Source of the DNA: Betaproteobacteria bacterium
GTDB lineage: Bacteria > Pseudomonadota > Gammaproteobacteria > Burkholderiales > SG8-39
Assembly: GCA_005881575.1 (NCBI GenBank)
Contig: VBCA01000012.1
Location: 1 to 52,748 of the forward strand
Direction: 5' to 3'
DNA length: 52,748 bases
Shown: piece after piece, positions 27,989 through 38,014 of the stretch
How the letters are laid out: each line of letters starts with the position of its first letter
Numbering within the stretch: the first letter of the stretch is position 1
The notes under the pieces: model-generated
What the model was told of the DNA's origin: nothing
Databases searched by the model: none
Seen by the model: only the letters and a program-made list of their open reading frames with translations
Made by a program: the position numbers and the translations under genes

Positions 27989-30328
27989 CTAGCGCGTGCG
28001 GGCATCGGTCCTTGACGCGCTGATGAGGAAATCTTCCAGCGCGCGGATGACTGCAACGTCATCGAATAGAGCAGGGCGGGAGTTTTCAATACGCTCGCTG
28101 ACCTGCTTGCGATAGCCGGCGTCCCGGACCAGCTTGACCGCGAGCGCGACATAGTCCTCATCCGTCTGCGCAACCAGATCCGACAATCCGATCCGCTTCA
28201 GGATGCCGCTCGCCAGCCGCCCGCGCATGAAACGGCCTTCCCGCGTCACGATCGGCAGCCCGCACTCCACGGCGAACATCGCGGTGTTGTACCCGGAAAA
28301 ACCGATCGTATCCAGAAAGACATCTGCGCGCCGCAGCCAGCCGTAGAATTCCGGCCCTCGTTGCCATGGAATGAAGGTTACGAAATCGTCGAAATCAAGC
28401 CCGTTCCTCGCAAACACGGCTTCGAGCCGCCGCCGCAGCTTCTCCGACAAGATGGGATTCCAGTGCGTGAAGAAAATGAATCGACAGCCGCCCAATCCCC
28501 GGGCGATTTCGACCAGCACCCGGTCGTGTTGAGGCGCGTACTTGAACGGGGCGCCGGGACAAAGCAGCAGCGGCGATTGCGCATCTAGCCCCAGACCGGC
28601 GAGGTCGGGTTTGGTCGCGACGACCCGCGAGGGCTGGCAACAGCATCCGAGATGCGGCAGGGTAATGAGCCGCTCGGTGTAATTCTCTTGTGCATCGGCC
28701 GGCTCAAGATCTTCAGCGGACAGGTAATAGTCCATGGTCGGTAGACCGCTTGTCTCGGGGTGTCCCCAGGCCGCTGCCTGAACCGGCGCCAGGCGCAGAC
28801 TGGCGAGCTTCAAGGTCGACGCGTCCATCCCGATTTCGGGATAGATGAGAACGTCGGGCCGCTGCTCCGTGATGGCATCCATCCACTGCCGCAAGCTCCT
28901 CGTCCCCTGTTCGAAATGCGCTGCACGGGACTTCGCGAATTGCGTTTCGTGGTCTTCGCCGATTCCCAGGTTGAACGCAAGAAGCTCGAAACGTTTTCGA
29001 TCGAGCCGCTCGAACCAGCCTTTGACGATTGCGTTCCAGACCGAGTGGCTGCGGAAATACTGCGAAACCACCCCGACGCGGATGGCGCCGGCGGGGCCGG
29101 GTTTCTTCGCGCGAGGAATGGCTTGTCGATCGAGCCAATCAGCCATCAACCGGGCGCAGAGCCTGCCGTGGCGTTCCAGCAAATCCCTATTGTTCTCCTC
29201 CTGATACGCGAGGAAGAACGGCGTTTGATTGCCGACGACTTTGTAGCCTTCGGCGATGCGCGTCGCGTCAAACCAGCGTTCCAGATTGCCCAGCTCGGAC
29301 GAGAACGCAGCCCGGTGGCGCATCGGGTCGGCGTCGAGCGGAAAGACTGCCGGCAGTTGGGCCATGGCGAGCGACCAGCGCGCCAGGGTATGTTCCGGAT
29401 TGAGCGCCGCCGCCTTCTCAAAGCAAGCGAGAGCCTCGTCGCAACGGTCTTCATCGCAGAAAACGTGTCCCCGGCCGTAATGTGCATCGGCCAGATCGGG
29501 CCTGAGCTCGAGAGCTCTATCGAAGCAGGCGAGGGCCTCGCTGCGCCGCACCTGATCGCGATAGACGACGCCGAGATAGTAGTGCGCTTCGGCATAGTCG
29601 GGTTTCAGCCGGAGGGCCTCCCGGCAGGAGGCAACGGCCTCGTCCAGCCTGCCCAGTTCCTTCAGGGCGCACCCCAGGTTGGCGTGGGCTTCCGGGAATT
29701 CGGGCCGGAGCTCGATGGCCCTGCGGTAGCACGCAACTGCGTCGGCGCCACGGCCCTGCTCGGCGAGGATGTTGCCCAGGAGATAATGCGCCGGCAGGAA
29801 GCTTGGGTCGAGTTCCGTCACGCGCCGCAGAGCCGTTTCCGCCTCGGCCAGCCGTCCCAGCTTCGACAACACGACCCCGTAGTTATTCCAGGCGCCCGCA
29901 TAGTCCGGCCGCCGCTTCAGCGCCGCCTCCAGCGCGCGGGCCGCGGCGGAAAGGTTTCCCTGCGCGTCGTACACGTTGGAGAGCACGACTTGGGCTTCCG
30001 TAAAGTCAGGCTTGCTCTCCAGGGCGGCCCTGAGCAGCGGCTCCGCGCGCGCCAGATCTCCACGCGCATAGAGCAGCTTGGCGAAATTGTAGTTGGCGTA
30101 GATATCCGCGGCATCGATCACTAGCGCCGCCTCGTATTGCCCCATGGCACCGTCGACGTTACCGGTGGCCTCCAAGCCTATGCCGAGGTTGAGATGCGCT
30201 TTAGCATAACCGGGCGCCGCCTGCACGGCCTTGCGATACAGCTCGCACGCCTCGACCAGCTTGCCGTCCTTCTCCGCCTCGTTCCCCCGCGCGATCAGGC
30301 GATCGCTGGCGTCATTTGCAGAGGACAC
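27989..30328 (-). CDS. TPR protein with OGT/SPINDLY-like glycosyltransferase domain
   Basis: A 779-residue protein without a signal peptide. About nine tetratricopeptide repeats occupy residues 3-310, each with the N-L-G-x-x-L...A-x-x-x-Y-x-x-A-L-x-x-x-P pattern. The C-terminal half (about 400-770) resembles GT41 O-GlcNAc transferases: DVLIYPEIGMD, APVQAAAWGHPETSG, DYYLSAEDLEP, LLLCPGAPFKYAP, and the nucleotide-binding DVFLDTIGFSGYNTAMFAVECGLPIVT. It probably adds a sugar to serine or threonine in proteins; targets are unknown. The start is a GTG at 30328, 13 bases after the prpD stop, so it is the last gene of the mdh-prp run. Confidence 0.85.
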   Translation of the reverse strand: MSSANDASDRLIARGNEAEKDGKLVEACELYRKAVQAAPGYAKAHLNLGIGLEATGNVDGAMGQYEAALVIDAADIYANYNFAKLLYARGDLARAEPLLRAALESKPDFTEAQVVLSNVYDAQGNLSAAARALEAALKRRPDYAGAWNNYGVVLSKLGRLAEAETALRRVTELDPSFLPAHYLLGNILAEQGRGADAVACYRRAIELRPEFPEAHANLGCALKELGRLDEAVASCREALRLKPDYAEAHYYLGVVYRDQVRRSEALACFDRALELRPDLADAHYGRGHVFCDEDRCDEALACFEKAAALNPEHTLARWSLAMAQLPAVFPLDADPMRHRAAFSSELGNLERWFDATRIAEGYKVVGNQTPFFLAYQEENNRDLLERHGRLCARLMADWLDRQAIPRAKKPGPAGAIRVGVVSQYFRSHSVWNAIVKGWFERLDRKRFELLAFNLGIGEDHETQFAKSRAAHFEQGTRSLRQWMDAITEQRPDVLIYPEIGMDASTLKLASLRLAPVQAAAWGHPETSGLPTMDYYLSAEDLEPADAQENYTERLITLPHLGCCCQPSRVVATKPDLAGLGLDAQSPLLLCPGAPFKYAPQHDRVLVEIARGLGGCRFIFFTHWNPILSEKLRRRLEAVFARNGLDFDDFVTFIPWQRGPEFYGWLRRADVFLDTIGFSGYNTAMFAVECGLPIVTREGRFMRGRLASGILKRIGLSDLVAQTDEDYVALAVKLVRDAGYRKQVSERIENSRPALFDDVAVIRALEDFLISASRTDARTR

Positions 30329-30341
30329 CTGGCGCTGTCTT

Positions 30342-31778
30342 TCAGACTACAAATAGATCGACGAACTCGTTGACCGGCGTCGATTCCAGGCGGCCTTGAT
30401 CCAGGCACAACTGGAGAATCGCCTCGCGCCGTTCCTTCGGAAAGCGGCGGGCGAGATTGCTGCGGAACTTCGCCTCCAGCAGCGGGACGCCGTCCTTGCG
30501 CCGGCGGCGGTGCCCGATGGGATATTCGCAGACGACTTCCTTGAGCTTCCTCCCGTCCTTGAACGTCACGGTGAGCGCGTTGGCGATGGAGCGCTTTGCC
30601 GGGTCGTGGTAGTCACGGGTGAACTTCTTGTCCTCGAAGCAGAACATTTTCGCGCGCAGCGTGTCGATGCGCTTGTCCGAGGCCACATCGTCCTCGTAGT
30701 CGGCCGCGGTGAGCCGGCCGTGGATCAGCGGCACGGCGATCATGTACTGAATGCAGTGGTCGCGGTCGGCCGGGTTGTTGAGCGGTCCCTTCTTGTCGAT
30801 GATGCGGATCGCAGCTTCCTGGGTGCGGACGCTGATCTTTTTGATGTCTTCGACCTTACGGCCGAGCTTCTTCAGCTCTTCGTGCAGGCTCATCGCGCAT
30901 TCCACCGCGGTCTGCGCGTGGAATTCGGCCGGGAAGGCGATCTTGAACAGCACGTTCTCCATCACGTAGGAGCCGTAGCGCCGCGGAAACCGGAAAGGCT
31001 TGCCGCGAAAGAGCACGTCGTAGAAGCCCCAGGTCTTGGCGGTGAGCACCGACGGATAGCCCATCTCCCCGGTCTTGGCGATCAGGGCGAGGCGCACCGC
31101 GCGCGATGTCGCATCGCCCGCGGCCCAGGATTTGCGCGAGCCGGTGTTGGGAGCGTGGCGGTAAGTCCTCAAGGCTTGGCCGTCCACCCAGGCGTGGGAG
31201 ACGGCGTTGATGATCGCTTCGCGCGAAAGGCCGAGAAGGTTCGAGACCACCGCGGTGGAGGCGACCTTCACCAGCACCACGTGATCGAGGCCGACGCGGT
31301 TGAAGCCGTTCTGGAGCGCGATCACTCCTTGGATCTCGTGCGCCTTGATCATCGCGGTGAGCACGTCGCGCATGACGAGGGGCGCGCCGTTGCGCGAAAG
31401 CCAGTCGGCGACCGCGAGAATTCCGCCGAGATTGTCGGAGGGGTGGCCCCACTCCGCCGCGAGCCAGGTGTCGTTGAAGTCCAGCCACCGGATCATCGCC
31501 CCGATGTTGAAGGCCGCCTGCACCGGATCGAGCTCGAAGCGCGTGCCGGGGACGCGCGCGCCCTTGGCGACCGCCGTTCCCGGAACGAGGGGCCCGAGAA
31601 GCTTGGTGCACGCGGGATACTCGAGCGCCTCCAAGCCGCAGCCGAGCGTGTCCATCAAGCACAGCCGTGCGGTGTCGTAGGCTTCCGCGCCCCCTATCTC
31701 GGACTTGCTGGCGTAATCGGCGATGTCGACGAGGACCTTGTCCGGTCTGGGACGGACATTGGAAACGGGCGCTGGCAT
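30342..31778 (-). CDS. prpD: 2-methylcitrate dehydratase
   Basis: A 478-residue MmgE/PrpD-family protein that dehydrates 2-methylcitrate in the methylcitrate cycle (EC 4.2.1.79). It contains the highly conserved [20 protein letters not shown] segment (about 97-116) and the matching [28 protein letters not shown] and [29 protein letters not shown] motifs of true PrpD, not of generic MmgE. The GTG at 31781 and the ATG at 31778 are both possible starts, with AAAGAG just upstream. It follows prpB and prpC with one unknown gene in between. Confidence 0.93.
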   Translation of the reverse strand: MPAPVSNVRPRPDKVLVDIADYASKSEIGGAEAYDTARLCLMDTLGCGLEALEYPACTKLLGPLVPGTAVAKGARVPGTRFELDPVQAAFNIGAMIRWLDFNDTWLAAEWGHPSDNLGGILAVADWLSRNGAPLVMRDVLTAMIKAHEIQGVIALQNGFNRVGLDHVVLVKVASTAVVSNLLGLSREAIINAVSHAWVDGQALRTYRHAPNTGSRKSWAAGDATSRAVRLALIAKTGEMGYPSVLTAKTWGFYDVLFRGKPFRFPRRYGSYVMENVLFKIAFPAEFHAQTAVECAMSLHEELKKLGRKVEDIKKISVRTQEAAIRIIDKKGPLNNPADRDHCIQYMIAVPLIHGRLTAADYEDDVASDKRIDTLRAKMFCFEDKKFTRDYHDPAKRSIANALTVTFKDGRKLKEVVCEYPIGHRRRRKDGVPLLEAKFRSNLARRFPKERREAILQLCLDQGRLESTPVNEFVDLFVV

Positions 31779-31780
31779 CA

Positions 31781-32287
31781 CTACTCTTTTTTGGGCGCGT
31801 CCCCTTCGCTCTGCGCGGGCTCAGGCGGTGCCCCCAGGTCGATGACGGGCGGAGGAGCGCTTTGCTCGTCGGCCGGGGCGAGCGGTATCACCGCGCTCGG
31901 CACGCCCGACGGCGGGAGCCGCAGGCAGCGATACTCGCTTTTCGAATCCGCGAAACGCAGGCCCATCGCGGGCGTGCGCTGCTTCGCGCTGGCGTCGGGG
32001 CGGATCATGAATTCCTGACCTTGCGCCGGTTTGACCTTCCACCAGCCGCCCTGGTCGGCGGCGATTTCGGAGCGCCCGTAGATTTCGCGCGCGAACCCGT
32101 CTACCTCGATCGTGACCTGCGACTGCTCGCCGCCCGTTTCGGCGACGTAGAGAATGGGGGGCTTGTTGCGGTATTCGATCCCGGGCTGCCGGCATTCCCA
32201 GGTGCCGGCGATGTCCCCCGCCGGCGAAGCAGCCGCGGCGCATGGGCCGGCGAGCGCGGCGAGGAATGCGAGCCTCAATGCCTTCAT
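31781..32287 (-). CDS. Exported protein of unknown function inside the prp operon
   Basis: A 168-residue protein with a signal peptide (ending AAAASP, about residue 22). The mature part, [26 protein letters not shown], has one Cys pair candidate (CRQ and YRCLRL) and then a Pro/Ala/Glu-rich tail ending APKKE. A periplasmic beta-barrel-like fold is possible. I recognise no family. The ATG at 32287 has AAGGAG 9 bases upstream. Its stop codon touches the prpD start, so it is co-transcribed with prpC and prpD. Why an exported protein sits among cytoplasmic propionate enzymes is unclear. Confidence 0.65.
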   Translation of the reverse strand: MKALRLAFLAALAGPCAAAASPAGDIAGTWECRQPGIEYRNKPPILYVAETGGEQSQVTIEVDGFAREIYGRSEIAADQGGWWKVKPAQGQEFMIRPDASAKQRTPAMGLRFADSKSEYRCLRLPPSGVPSAVIPLAPADEQSAPPPVIDLGAPPEPAQSEGDAPKKE

Positions 32288-32312
32288 GGCGGTTTGCTCC
32301 TTCATCTCAGTG

Positions 32313-33464
32313 TCACCGGCGCTCCTTGAGAGGCACCCATCGCCGGTCCTCGGGGCCCGTATAGACGGCGCCGGGACGGATGATTTTACCGTCGATTCGC
32401 TGCTCGATGATGTGAGCCGACCAGCCCGAAGTGCGCGAGATGACGAAAATCGGGGTGAACATCGCGGTGGGGACACCCATCATGTGATACGAGACCGCAC
32501 TATACCAGTCCAGATTGGCGAACATCTTCTTTTCCCGCCACATCACCTGCTCGATCCGCTCGGCGATGTCGAAGAGCTTCATGTTCTTTTGGGCCTTCGA
32601 CAGGCGCCGGGCGACTTCCTTGATCACCTTGTTGCGCGGATCGCCCGTCGTGTAGACGGGGTGACCGAAGCCGATGACGATCTCCTTGCCCCGCAGCCTG
32701 CGCATGATGTCGGCCTCGGCCTCGCCGGGATCGGAGTAGCGCGACAAGACCTCGAAAGCGAACTCGTTCGCGCCGCCGTGCTTGGGGCCGCGCAGGGCGC
32801 CGATGCCTCCGCAGATCGCCGAGTAGATGTCCGATCCGGTGCCGGCGATGACTCGGGCAGTGAAGGTCGAGGCGTTGAACTCGTGCTCCGCGTAGAGGAT
32901 GAGCGAGGTATGCATCTCGCGCACCCAATCGGCCGAGGGTGGCTTGCCGTGCAGCAGGTGCAGCAGGTGCCCGCCGATCGAATCGTCGTCGGTCTCGACC
33001 TCGATGCGCCTGCGCCCGCGGCTGAAGTGGTGCCAATAGAGCAGCATCGAGCCGAGCGACGCCATCAGCCGGTCGGCGATGTCTTTTGCGCGGGCGAGGG
33101 GATGGTCGTCCTTTTCAGGCTCCACGGTGCCGAGCGCCGACACCCCGGTGCGCATCACGTCCATCGGGTGCGCCGAGGCCGGCACGGCTTCGAGCGCAGA
33201 CCTGACCGCTGCCGGCAGCCCGCGCAGCCCCTTGAGCTTCGCCTTGTACGCCGCGAGCTCCGCCGCGGTCGGCAATTTCTCGTGAACGAGCAGGTGGGCG
33301 ACTTCCTCGAACTCGGCCTCATCGGCGAAATCGAGAATGTCGTAGCCGCGGTAATGCAGATCGTTGCCGCTGCGGCCGACCGTGCACAGCGCGGTGTTGC
33401 CGGCCGGAACTCCGGAGAGCGCAACCGACTTCTTGGGCCTCGGTGCCGCTGCGCCCTCGCTCAT
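32313..33464 (-). CDS. prpC: 2-methylcitrate synthase
   Basis: A 383-residue citrate-synthase-fold enzyme that condenses propionyl-CoA with oxaloacetate (EC 2.3.3.5). It is shorter than the 431-residue GltA in this window, as expected for PrpC. Diagnostic segments are [19 protein letters not shown], the catalytic His regions GPKHGGANE and [13 protein letters not shown], and the C-terminal [14 protein letters not shown]. Its ATG overlaps the prpB stop by 4 bases (ATGA). The neighbouring prpB and prpD genes make the assignment firm. Confidence 0.95.
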   Translation of the reverse strand: MSEGAAAPRPKKSVALSGVPAGNTALCTVGRSGNDLHYRGYDILDFADEAEFEEVAHLLVHEKLPTAAELAAYKAKLKGLRGLPAAVRSALEAVPASAHPMDVMRTGVSALGTVEPEKDDHPLARAKDIADRLMASLGSMLLYWHHFSRGRRRIEVETDDDSIGGHLLHLLHGKPPSADWVREMHTSLILYAEHEFNASTFTARVIAGTGSDIYSAICGGIGALRGPKHGGANEFAFEVLSRYSDPGEAEADIMRRLRGKEIVIGFGHPVYTTGDPRNKVIKEVARRLSKAQKNMKLFDIAERIEQVMWREKKMFANLDWYSAVSYHMMGVPTAMFTPIFVISRTSGWSAHIIEQRIDGKIIRPGAVYTGPEDRRWVPLKERR

Positions 33465-34351
33465 CTCGTTTTCTCTTTGGCGAACAGCTGGTCGAGCTTG
33501 CGCTCGTAGGCGAGATAGTCGAGGGTCTCGTAGAGATCGGCGCGCGTCTGCATCAGGTCGATGACGCTCTTCTGCGTTCCTTCCTTGCGGATCGCGTTGT
33601 AGACCTTGAGCGCCGCCGCGTTCATGGCGCGGAACGCCGAGAGGGGATAGAGCGCGATCGAGACACCGGCCGAGCGCAGCTCCTGCAGCGTGAAAAGCGG
33701 CGTCGCGCCGAATTCCGTGATGTTGGCGAGCACCGGCACCTTCACCGCATCGGCGAACTTGCGGTACATGGAAAGCTCAGTTATAGCCTCGGGAAAAACG
33801 GCATCCGCGCCCGCGTCCACGCAGGCGAGCGCCCGCTCGATCGCGCGCTCCAGGCCCTCGACCGCGAGCGCGTCGGTGCGCGCCATGACCACGAAGTCCG
33901 GATCGGTCTTCGCGTCCACCGCCGCCTTGATGCGGTCGGCCATTTCCTCCTTCGACACGAGTTCCTTTCCCGGGCGGTGCCCGCAGCGCTTGGCGCCGAC
34001 CTGGTCTTCGATGTGCATCGCGGCGGCGCCCGACTTGATCAGCGACTTGACGGTGCGCGCGATGTTGAAGGCGCTCGCGCCGAAACCGGTATCGACGTCG
34101 ACCAGCAGCGGGAGGGAGCAGGCGTCGGTTATGCGGCGCGCTTCGATCAGCACGTCCTCGAGATTGCTGATGCCCAGATCGGGGAGCCCGAGGGAGCCCG
34201 CTGCGACTCCTCCGCCCGAGAGATAGACGGATTGGTAGCCGGTGCGCTCGGCGAGGCGCGCGTGATAGGCATTGATCGCGCCCACGCATTGCAGCGGCTT
34301 CTCCGCTTTCATCGCGGCGCGGAATTTTGCTCCCGGCGACATGATGGCCAT
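33461..34351 (-). CDS. prpB: 2-methylisocitrate lyase
   Basis: A 296-residue member of the isocitrate lyase/PEP mutase family that cleaves 2-methylisocitrate to pyruvate and succinate (EC 4.1.3.30). It shows the active-site loop [10 protein letters not shown] with catalytic Cys123, LVDVDTGFG for Mg2+ binding, and the H-I-E-D-Q motif. The ATG at 34351 has AGGA 6 bases upstream; an in-frame ATG at 34342 is the alternative. The gene begins 8 bases after mdh, so mdh and the prp genes appear to form one transcription unit. Confidence 0.95.
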   Translation of the reverse strand: MAIMSPGAKFRAAMKAEKPLQCVGAINAYHARLAERTGYQSVYLSGGGVAAGSLGLPDLGISNLEDVLIEARRITDACSLPLLVDVDTGFGASAFNIARTVKSLIKSGAAAMHIEDQVGAKRCGHRPGKELVSKEEMADRIKAAVDAKTDPDFVVMARTDALAVEGLERAIERALACVDAGADAVFPEAITELSMYRKFADAVKVPVLANITEFGATPLFTLQELRSAGVSIALYPLSAFRAMNAAALKVYNAIRKEGTQKSVIDLMQTRADLYETLDYLAYERKLDQLFAKEKTR

Positions 34352-34359
34352 CCTCAATC

Positions 34360-35352
34360 CTAACCCAGGAGGGGCCCGATTCCTTCTCGCTCTTCGTGCA
34401 GTTCCTTCAGGGTCGCGTCCATCCTGGCGCGGCTGAATTCGTTCACCGGGATGCCCTTGACGATCTTGTATCTGCCGCCTTGGCAAGTCACCGGATAGCC
34501 GTAGATCACGCCTTCGGCAATGCCGTAGCTCCCGTCCGAGGGGACGCCCATGCTGACCCAGTTGCCGGGGCGCGTGCCCTGGATCCAGTCGCGCACGTGA
34601 TCCATGGCGGCGTTCGCCGCGCTCGCGGCGGAAGACAGCCCACGGGCCTCGATGATCGCCGCGCCTCGCTTCTGGATCGTCGGGATGAAAGTCTTCTCCA
34701 GCCAATCCCTGTCGTTGATCATCGGCCAGGCTTTCTTGCCGCCGCACTCCGCCTGGAATACGTCGGGGTACTGGGTCGCCGAGTGGTTTCCCCAGACGGT
34801 GACTTTGCGGATCGAGCTCAAGGGTTTGCCGATTTTCCGCGCGAGCTGCGCGACGGCGCGATTGTGGTCCAAGCGCATCATCGCGGTGAACTGCGTGGCT
34901 TTGAGGCCCGGCGCATTTTTCATGGCGATGAGACAGTTGGTGTTGGCGGGGTTGCCGACCACCAGCACTCTGACCTTGCGGCTCGCGACTGCGTCGAGCG
35001 CCTTGCCCTGCGGCGCGAAGATCCTGCCGTTCGCTTCGAGCAGGTCTTTGCGCTCCATGCCCGGCCCGCGCGGACGGGCGCCGACGAGGAGCGCGATTTC
35101 CACGTCCCTGAACGCCACCATCGGGTCGGCGGTGGGGACCATGGCGTGCAGCAGCGGGAAAGCGCAGTCGTCGAGCTCCATCATCACGCCCTTCAGCGCC
35201 TTCTGCGCCTTCTCGTCGGGAATCTCGAGCATCTGCAGTATCACCGGCTGGTTCTTTCCCAGCATTTCGCCGCTCGCGATGCGGAAGAGCAGGCTGTAGC
35301 CGATCTGGCCGGCGGCGCCCGTCACCGCGACACGAATGGGTTTGTTGGACAT
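34360..35352 (-). CDS. mdh: Malate dehydrogenase
   Basis: A 330-residue NAD-dependent malate dehydrogenase (EC 1.1.1.37) of the cytosolic type found in betaproteobacteria. NAD-binding [10 protein letters not shown] lies near the N-terminus, substrate arginines in [23 protein letters not shown] follows, and the catalytic His is in [11 protein letters not shown]. The ATG at 35352 has CAGGAGAG 8 bases upstream. It is the first gene leftward from the intergenic region shared with sdhC and supplies oxaloacetate for both PrpC and GltA. Confidence 0.96.
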   Translation of the reverse strand: MSNKPIRVAVTGAAGQIGYSLLFRIASGEMLGKNQPVILQMLEIPDEKAQKALKGVMMELDDCAFPLLHAMVPTADPMVAFRDVEIALLVGARPRGPGMERKDLLEANGRIFAPQGKALDAVASRKVRVLVVGNPANTNCLIAMKNAPGLKATQFTAMMRLDHNRAVAQLARKIGKPLSSIRKVTVWGNHSATQYPDVFQAECGGKKAWPMINDRDWLEKTFIPTIQKRGAAIIEARGLSSAASAANAAMDHVRDWIQGTRPGNWVSMGVPSDGSYGIAEGVIYGYPVTCQGGRYKIVKGIPVNEFSRARMDATLKELHEEREGIGPLLG

Positions 35353-35429
35353 GGTGAGACTCTCCTGGAGAAGCCCGAATATATCCGGCTTGGCGCTTTT
35401 GCGCAGCACAAGAGCGAGTCGAAGCCTGC

Positions 35430-35435
35430 TATAAT
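35430..35435 (+). promoter_or_regulatory. TATAAT -10 box of the sdh-gltA-odh operon
   Basis: A perfect TATAAT preceded by TGC (an extended -10-like context) lies 56 bases before the sdhC start codon in the mdh-sdhC intergenic region. No good -35 is seen 16-18 bases upstream. Dependence on an activator or on the extended -10 is possible. Confidence 0.45.
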
Positions 35436-35453
35436 CTTGACTCCCGTCAAGAT
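35434..35453. promoter_or_regulatory. Perfect 8-bp inverted repeat overlapping the sdh transcription start
   Basis: ATCTTGAC (35434-35441) and GTCAAGAT (35446-35453) are exact inverted copies separated by TCCC. The palindrome begins in the last two bases of the TATAAT box and covers the predicted +1, which is the usual place for a repressor operator. No regulator gene that would bind it is in the window. Confidence 0.45.
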
Positions 35454-35491
35454 TCCAAATCAGCCCAAGCGTTTCGGAAGGATTGCTTTAC

Positions 35492-35881
35492 ATGCCTGAT
35501 CTGACGGCGAAAAAAAAGCGTCCCCTCTGGTATAACCTCAGTCCTCTCAATCTCCCTCTCCCGGGTCTGGTTTCGATTCTTCATCGCGTCAGCGGTGTGG
35601 TGCTTTTCCTCGGGCTCATCGCCTTTCTGTACCTGCTCGACCTGAGCCTCGCTTCCGAAAGCGGCTACGCGCAGGCGGCCGGACTCCTGCGTGCTCCGAT
35701 CGCCAAGCTCCTGGTGATCGCGTCCATCTGGGCGCTCCTGCATCACATGTGCGCGGGGATCCGGCACCTGTTCCTCGACGTAGACATCGGCACGAGCCTG
35801 CGTACGGCCAGGCGCAGCGCCTTTGCGGTGTTCATCGCAAGCCTCGCGCTGACCGCCTCGATCGCGGTGCGGATATGGTGA
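35492..35881 (+). CDS. sdhC: Succinate dehydrogenase cytochrome b556 subunit
   Basis: A 129-residue inner-membrane protein with three hydrophobic helices. It has the SdhC hallmark RPLWYNLSPLNLPLPGLVSILHRVSG at the N-terminus, whose Ser and Arg line the quinone site, and the haem b ligand His in the second helix (LLHHMCAGIRHLFLD). It anchors SdhAB and passes electrons to ubiquinone. The ATG at 35492 is preceded by GGAAGGA at 9 bases. Its last bases overlap the sdhD start. Confidence 0.93.
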   Translation: MPDLTAKKKRPLWYNLSPLNLPLPGLVSILHRVSGVVLFLGLIAFLYLLDLSLASESGYAQAAGLLRAPIAKLLVIASIWALLHHMCAGIRHLFLDVDIGTSLRTARRSAFAVFIASLALTASIAVRIW

Positions 35882-36216
35882 ACCGCATCATCGTCGGCGC
35901 GCACTATGGTCTGAAGGACTGGCTCGCGCAGCGCATCACCGCGCTGCTGATGATCGGCTACACGGTGATCTTCCTCGTCGTCTGGCCCCGGCCGATGAGT
36001 TACGCGGGGTGGAAGGCGTTGTTCGCTCAAGGGTGGATGCGCTTCGCGACCTTCCTGCTCGTCGCGAGCGTGCTGATCCACGCCTGGATCGGCATGCGCA
36101 ATGTCTGGATGGATTACGTCAAGCACACGGGGCTGCGCCTTGCGCTGGAGGTCGCGACGATCCTATGGCTCGTCGGATGCGCCGGCTGGGCGATGCAGAT
36201 CCTCTGGAGAATCTGA
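35875..36216 (+). CDS. sdhD: Succinate dehydrogenase hydrophobic membrane anchor subunit
   Basis: A 113-residue protein with three predicted transmembrane helices. [18 protein letters not shown] begins the first, [17 protein letters not shown] in the second carries the probable haem ligand His and the quinone-site residues, and a third helix ends in W-R-I. The ATG at 35875 overlaps the sdhC stop by 7 bases. Order and overlap are standard for betaproteobacterial sdhCDAB operons. Confidence 0.92.
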   Translation: MVNRIIVGAHYGLKDWLAQRITALLMIGYTVIFLVVWPRPMSYAGWKALFAQGWMRFATFLLVASVLIHAWIGMRNVWMDYVKHTGLRLALEVATILWLVGCAGWAMQILWRI

Positions 36217-36217
36217 A

Positions 36218-37993
36218 GTGGCGGTCGCAAGGCGCAGCTTCGATGCGGTCGTGGTGGGCGCGGGCGGCGCCGGCCTGCGCGCCGCGCTGCAGTTGTCGGA
36301 AGCGGGCTTGAGCGTCGCGGTGCTTTCCAAGGTATTCCCGACGCGCTCGCACACGGTCGCGGCGCAGGGCGGGATCGGCGCGGCGCTCGGCAACATGGGC
36401 GAGGACTCGTGGCTGTGGCACATGTACGACACGGTGAAGGGCTCCGATTGGCTCGGCGACCAGGACGCGATCGAATTCATGGTGCGCGAAGCGCCCAAGC
36501 TCGTGTACGAGCTCGAGCACTTCGGCATGCCGTTCGATCGCAACGAGAACGGCACGGTATACCAGCGGCCCTTCGGCGGTCATTCGCAGAATTTCGGCGA
36601 GCGTCCGGTGCAACGCTCCTGCTGCGCAGCGGACCGCACCGGCCACGCGATGCTGCATACGCTCTATCAGAGGAACGTCCGGGCCCGCACGCAGTTTTTC
36701 GTCGAATGGATGGCGCTCGACCTCCTAAGAGACGCGAGCGGCCAGGTGCTGGGCGTGACCGCGCTCGAGATGGAAACCGGCGAAGTGATGGTCCTGCACG
36801 CGCGCGCGACGCTTTTCGCGACCGGCGGGGCGGGGCGGATCTTCTCCTCCACGACCAACGCGTACATCTGCACCGGGGACGGCCTCGGCATGGCGGCGCG
36901 TGCCGGCATCCCTCTCGAAGACATGGAGTTCTGGCAGTTTCACCCGACGGGTGTCGCGGGCGCAGGCGTCCTGATCACCGAAGGCGTGCGCGGGGAGGGC
37001 GGTTACCTGCTCAACAAGGGCGGCGAGCGCTTCATGGAGCGCTATGCGCCGAATCTGAAGGACCTCGCTTCGCGCGACGTCGTCTCGCGCGCCATGGCGA
37101 CCGAGATCAAGGAAGGCCGTGGCGCCGGGCCGCGCGGCGATTATCTGCTGCTGAAACTCGACCATCTCGGCCCGGAGGTCATCGAGAAGCGCCTGCCGGG
37201 GATCCGCGAGATCGCGAAGAAATTCGCCGACATCGACCCGGTGAAGGATCCGATCCCGGTGGTGCCGACGGTGCACTACATGATGGGAGGGATACCGACG
37301 AACTACCGCGGCGAGGTCGTCGTCCCCGCATTTTCGAATGGGCGAAGCGACCCCGAAGCGGTGGTGCCCGGCTTCTACGCGGCGGGCGAGTGCGCCTGTG
37401 CCTCGGTCCACGGGGCGAACCGCCTCGGAACGAATTCGCTCACCGACCTGCTCGTGTTCGGCAAGGCGGCTGCGGAATCGATCATCAAATTCCTGCAGGA
37501 GAATCCCGGGCGCAAGGACTTGCCCAAGGACGCGGCCGAGCGGACCGAGGCGCGCCTCGCGCGGCTCGACGGCCAGACGAACGGCGAGTCGGTCGCCGAG
37601 GTCGGCATGGAGATTCGCCGCACCATGCAGGCCCACTGCGGCGTGTTCCGCTTTCCGGACATGCTCGCCAAGGGCGTGAAGAAAATCCGGGAAATCGCCG
37701 ACCGCGCGAGCCGCACCCAGGTCAAGGACAAGAGCCGCGTGTTCAATACCGCGCGGATCGAGGCCCTGGAGCTCGACAACTTGATCGAGGCGGCGCGCGC
37801 CTCGATGGTCTCCGCGGAGGCGCGGCGCGAGTCGCGCGGCGCGCACGACCGCGCCGACCATCACAGCCGCGACGATTCGAACTGGCTCAAGCACACGCTC
37901 TGGTACAAGGACGGCGACCGGCTGGAATACAAGCCGGTGCACATGAAGCCGCTGACCGCTCGGACCATCGAGCCGAAGGTACGGACCTACTGA
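36218..37993 (+). CDS. sdhA: Succinate dehydrogenase flavoprotein subunit
   Basis: A 591-residue flavoprotein that oxidises succinate to fumarate (EC 1.3.5.1). FAD-binding [14 protein letters not shown] (11-24) is followed by the covalent FAD-attachment His45 in [10 protein letters not shown]. The active-site segments FWQFHPTG and RGEGGYL are present, as is the C-terminal DNSNWLKHT-like motif [12 protein letters not shown] chose the GTG at 36218, with GGAGA 8 bases upstream, because it places His45 at the Escherichia coli position. It lies one base after the sdhD stop. Confidence 0.96.
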   Translation: MAVARRSFDAVVVGAGGAGLRAALQLSEAGLSVAVLSKVFPTRSHTVAAQGGIGAALGNMGEDSWLWHMYDTVKGSDWLGDQDAIEFMVREAPKLVYELEHFGMPFDRNENGTVYQRPFGGHSQNFGERPVQRSCCAADRTGHAMLHTLYQRNVRARTQFFVEWMALDLLRDASGQVLGVTALEMETGEVMVLHARATLFATGGAGRIFSSTTNAYICTGDGLGMAARAGIPLEDMEFWQFHPTGVAGAGVLITEGVRGEGGYLLNKGGERFMERYAPNLKDLASRDVVSRAMATEIKEGRGAGPRGDYLLLKLDHLGPEVIEKRLPGIREIAKKFADIDPVKDPIPVVPTVHYMMGGIPTNYRGEVVVPAFSNGRSDPEAVVPGFYAAGECACASVHGANRLGTNSLTDLLVFGKAAAESIIKFLQENPGRKDLPKDAAERTEARLARLDGQTNGESVAEVGMEIRRTMQAHCGVFRFPDMLAKGVKKIREIADRASRTQVKDKSRVFNTARIEALELDNLIEAARASMVSAEARRESRGAHDRADHHSRDDSNWLKHTLWYKDGDRLEYKPVHMKPLTARTIEPKVRTY

Positions 37994-38014
37994 CCACGCG
38001 AACTGGGGGAAGCG

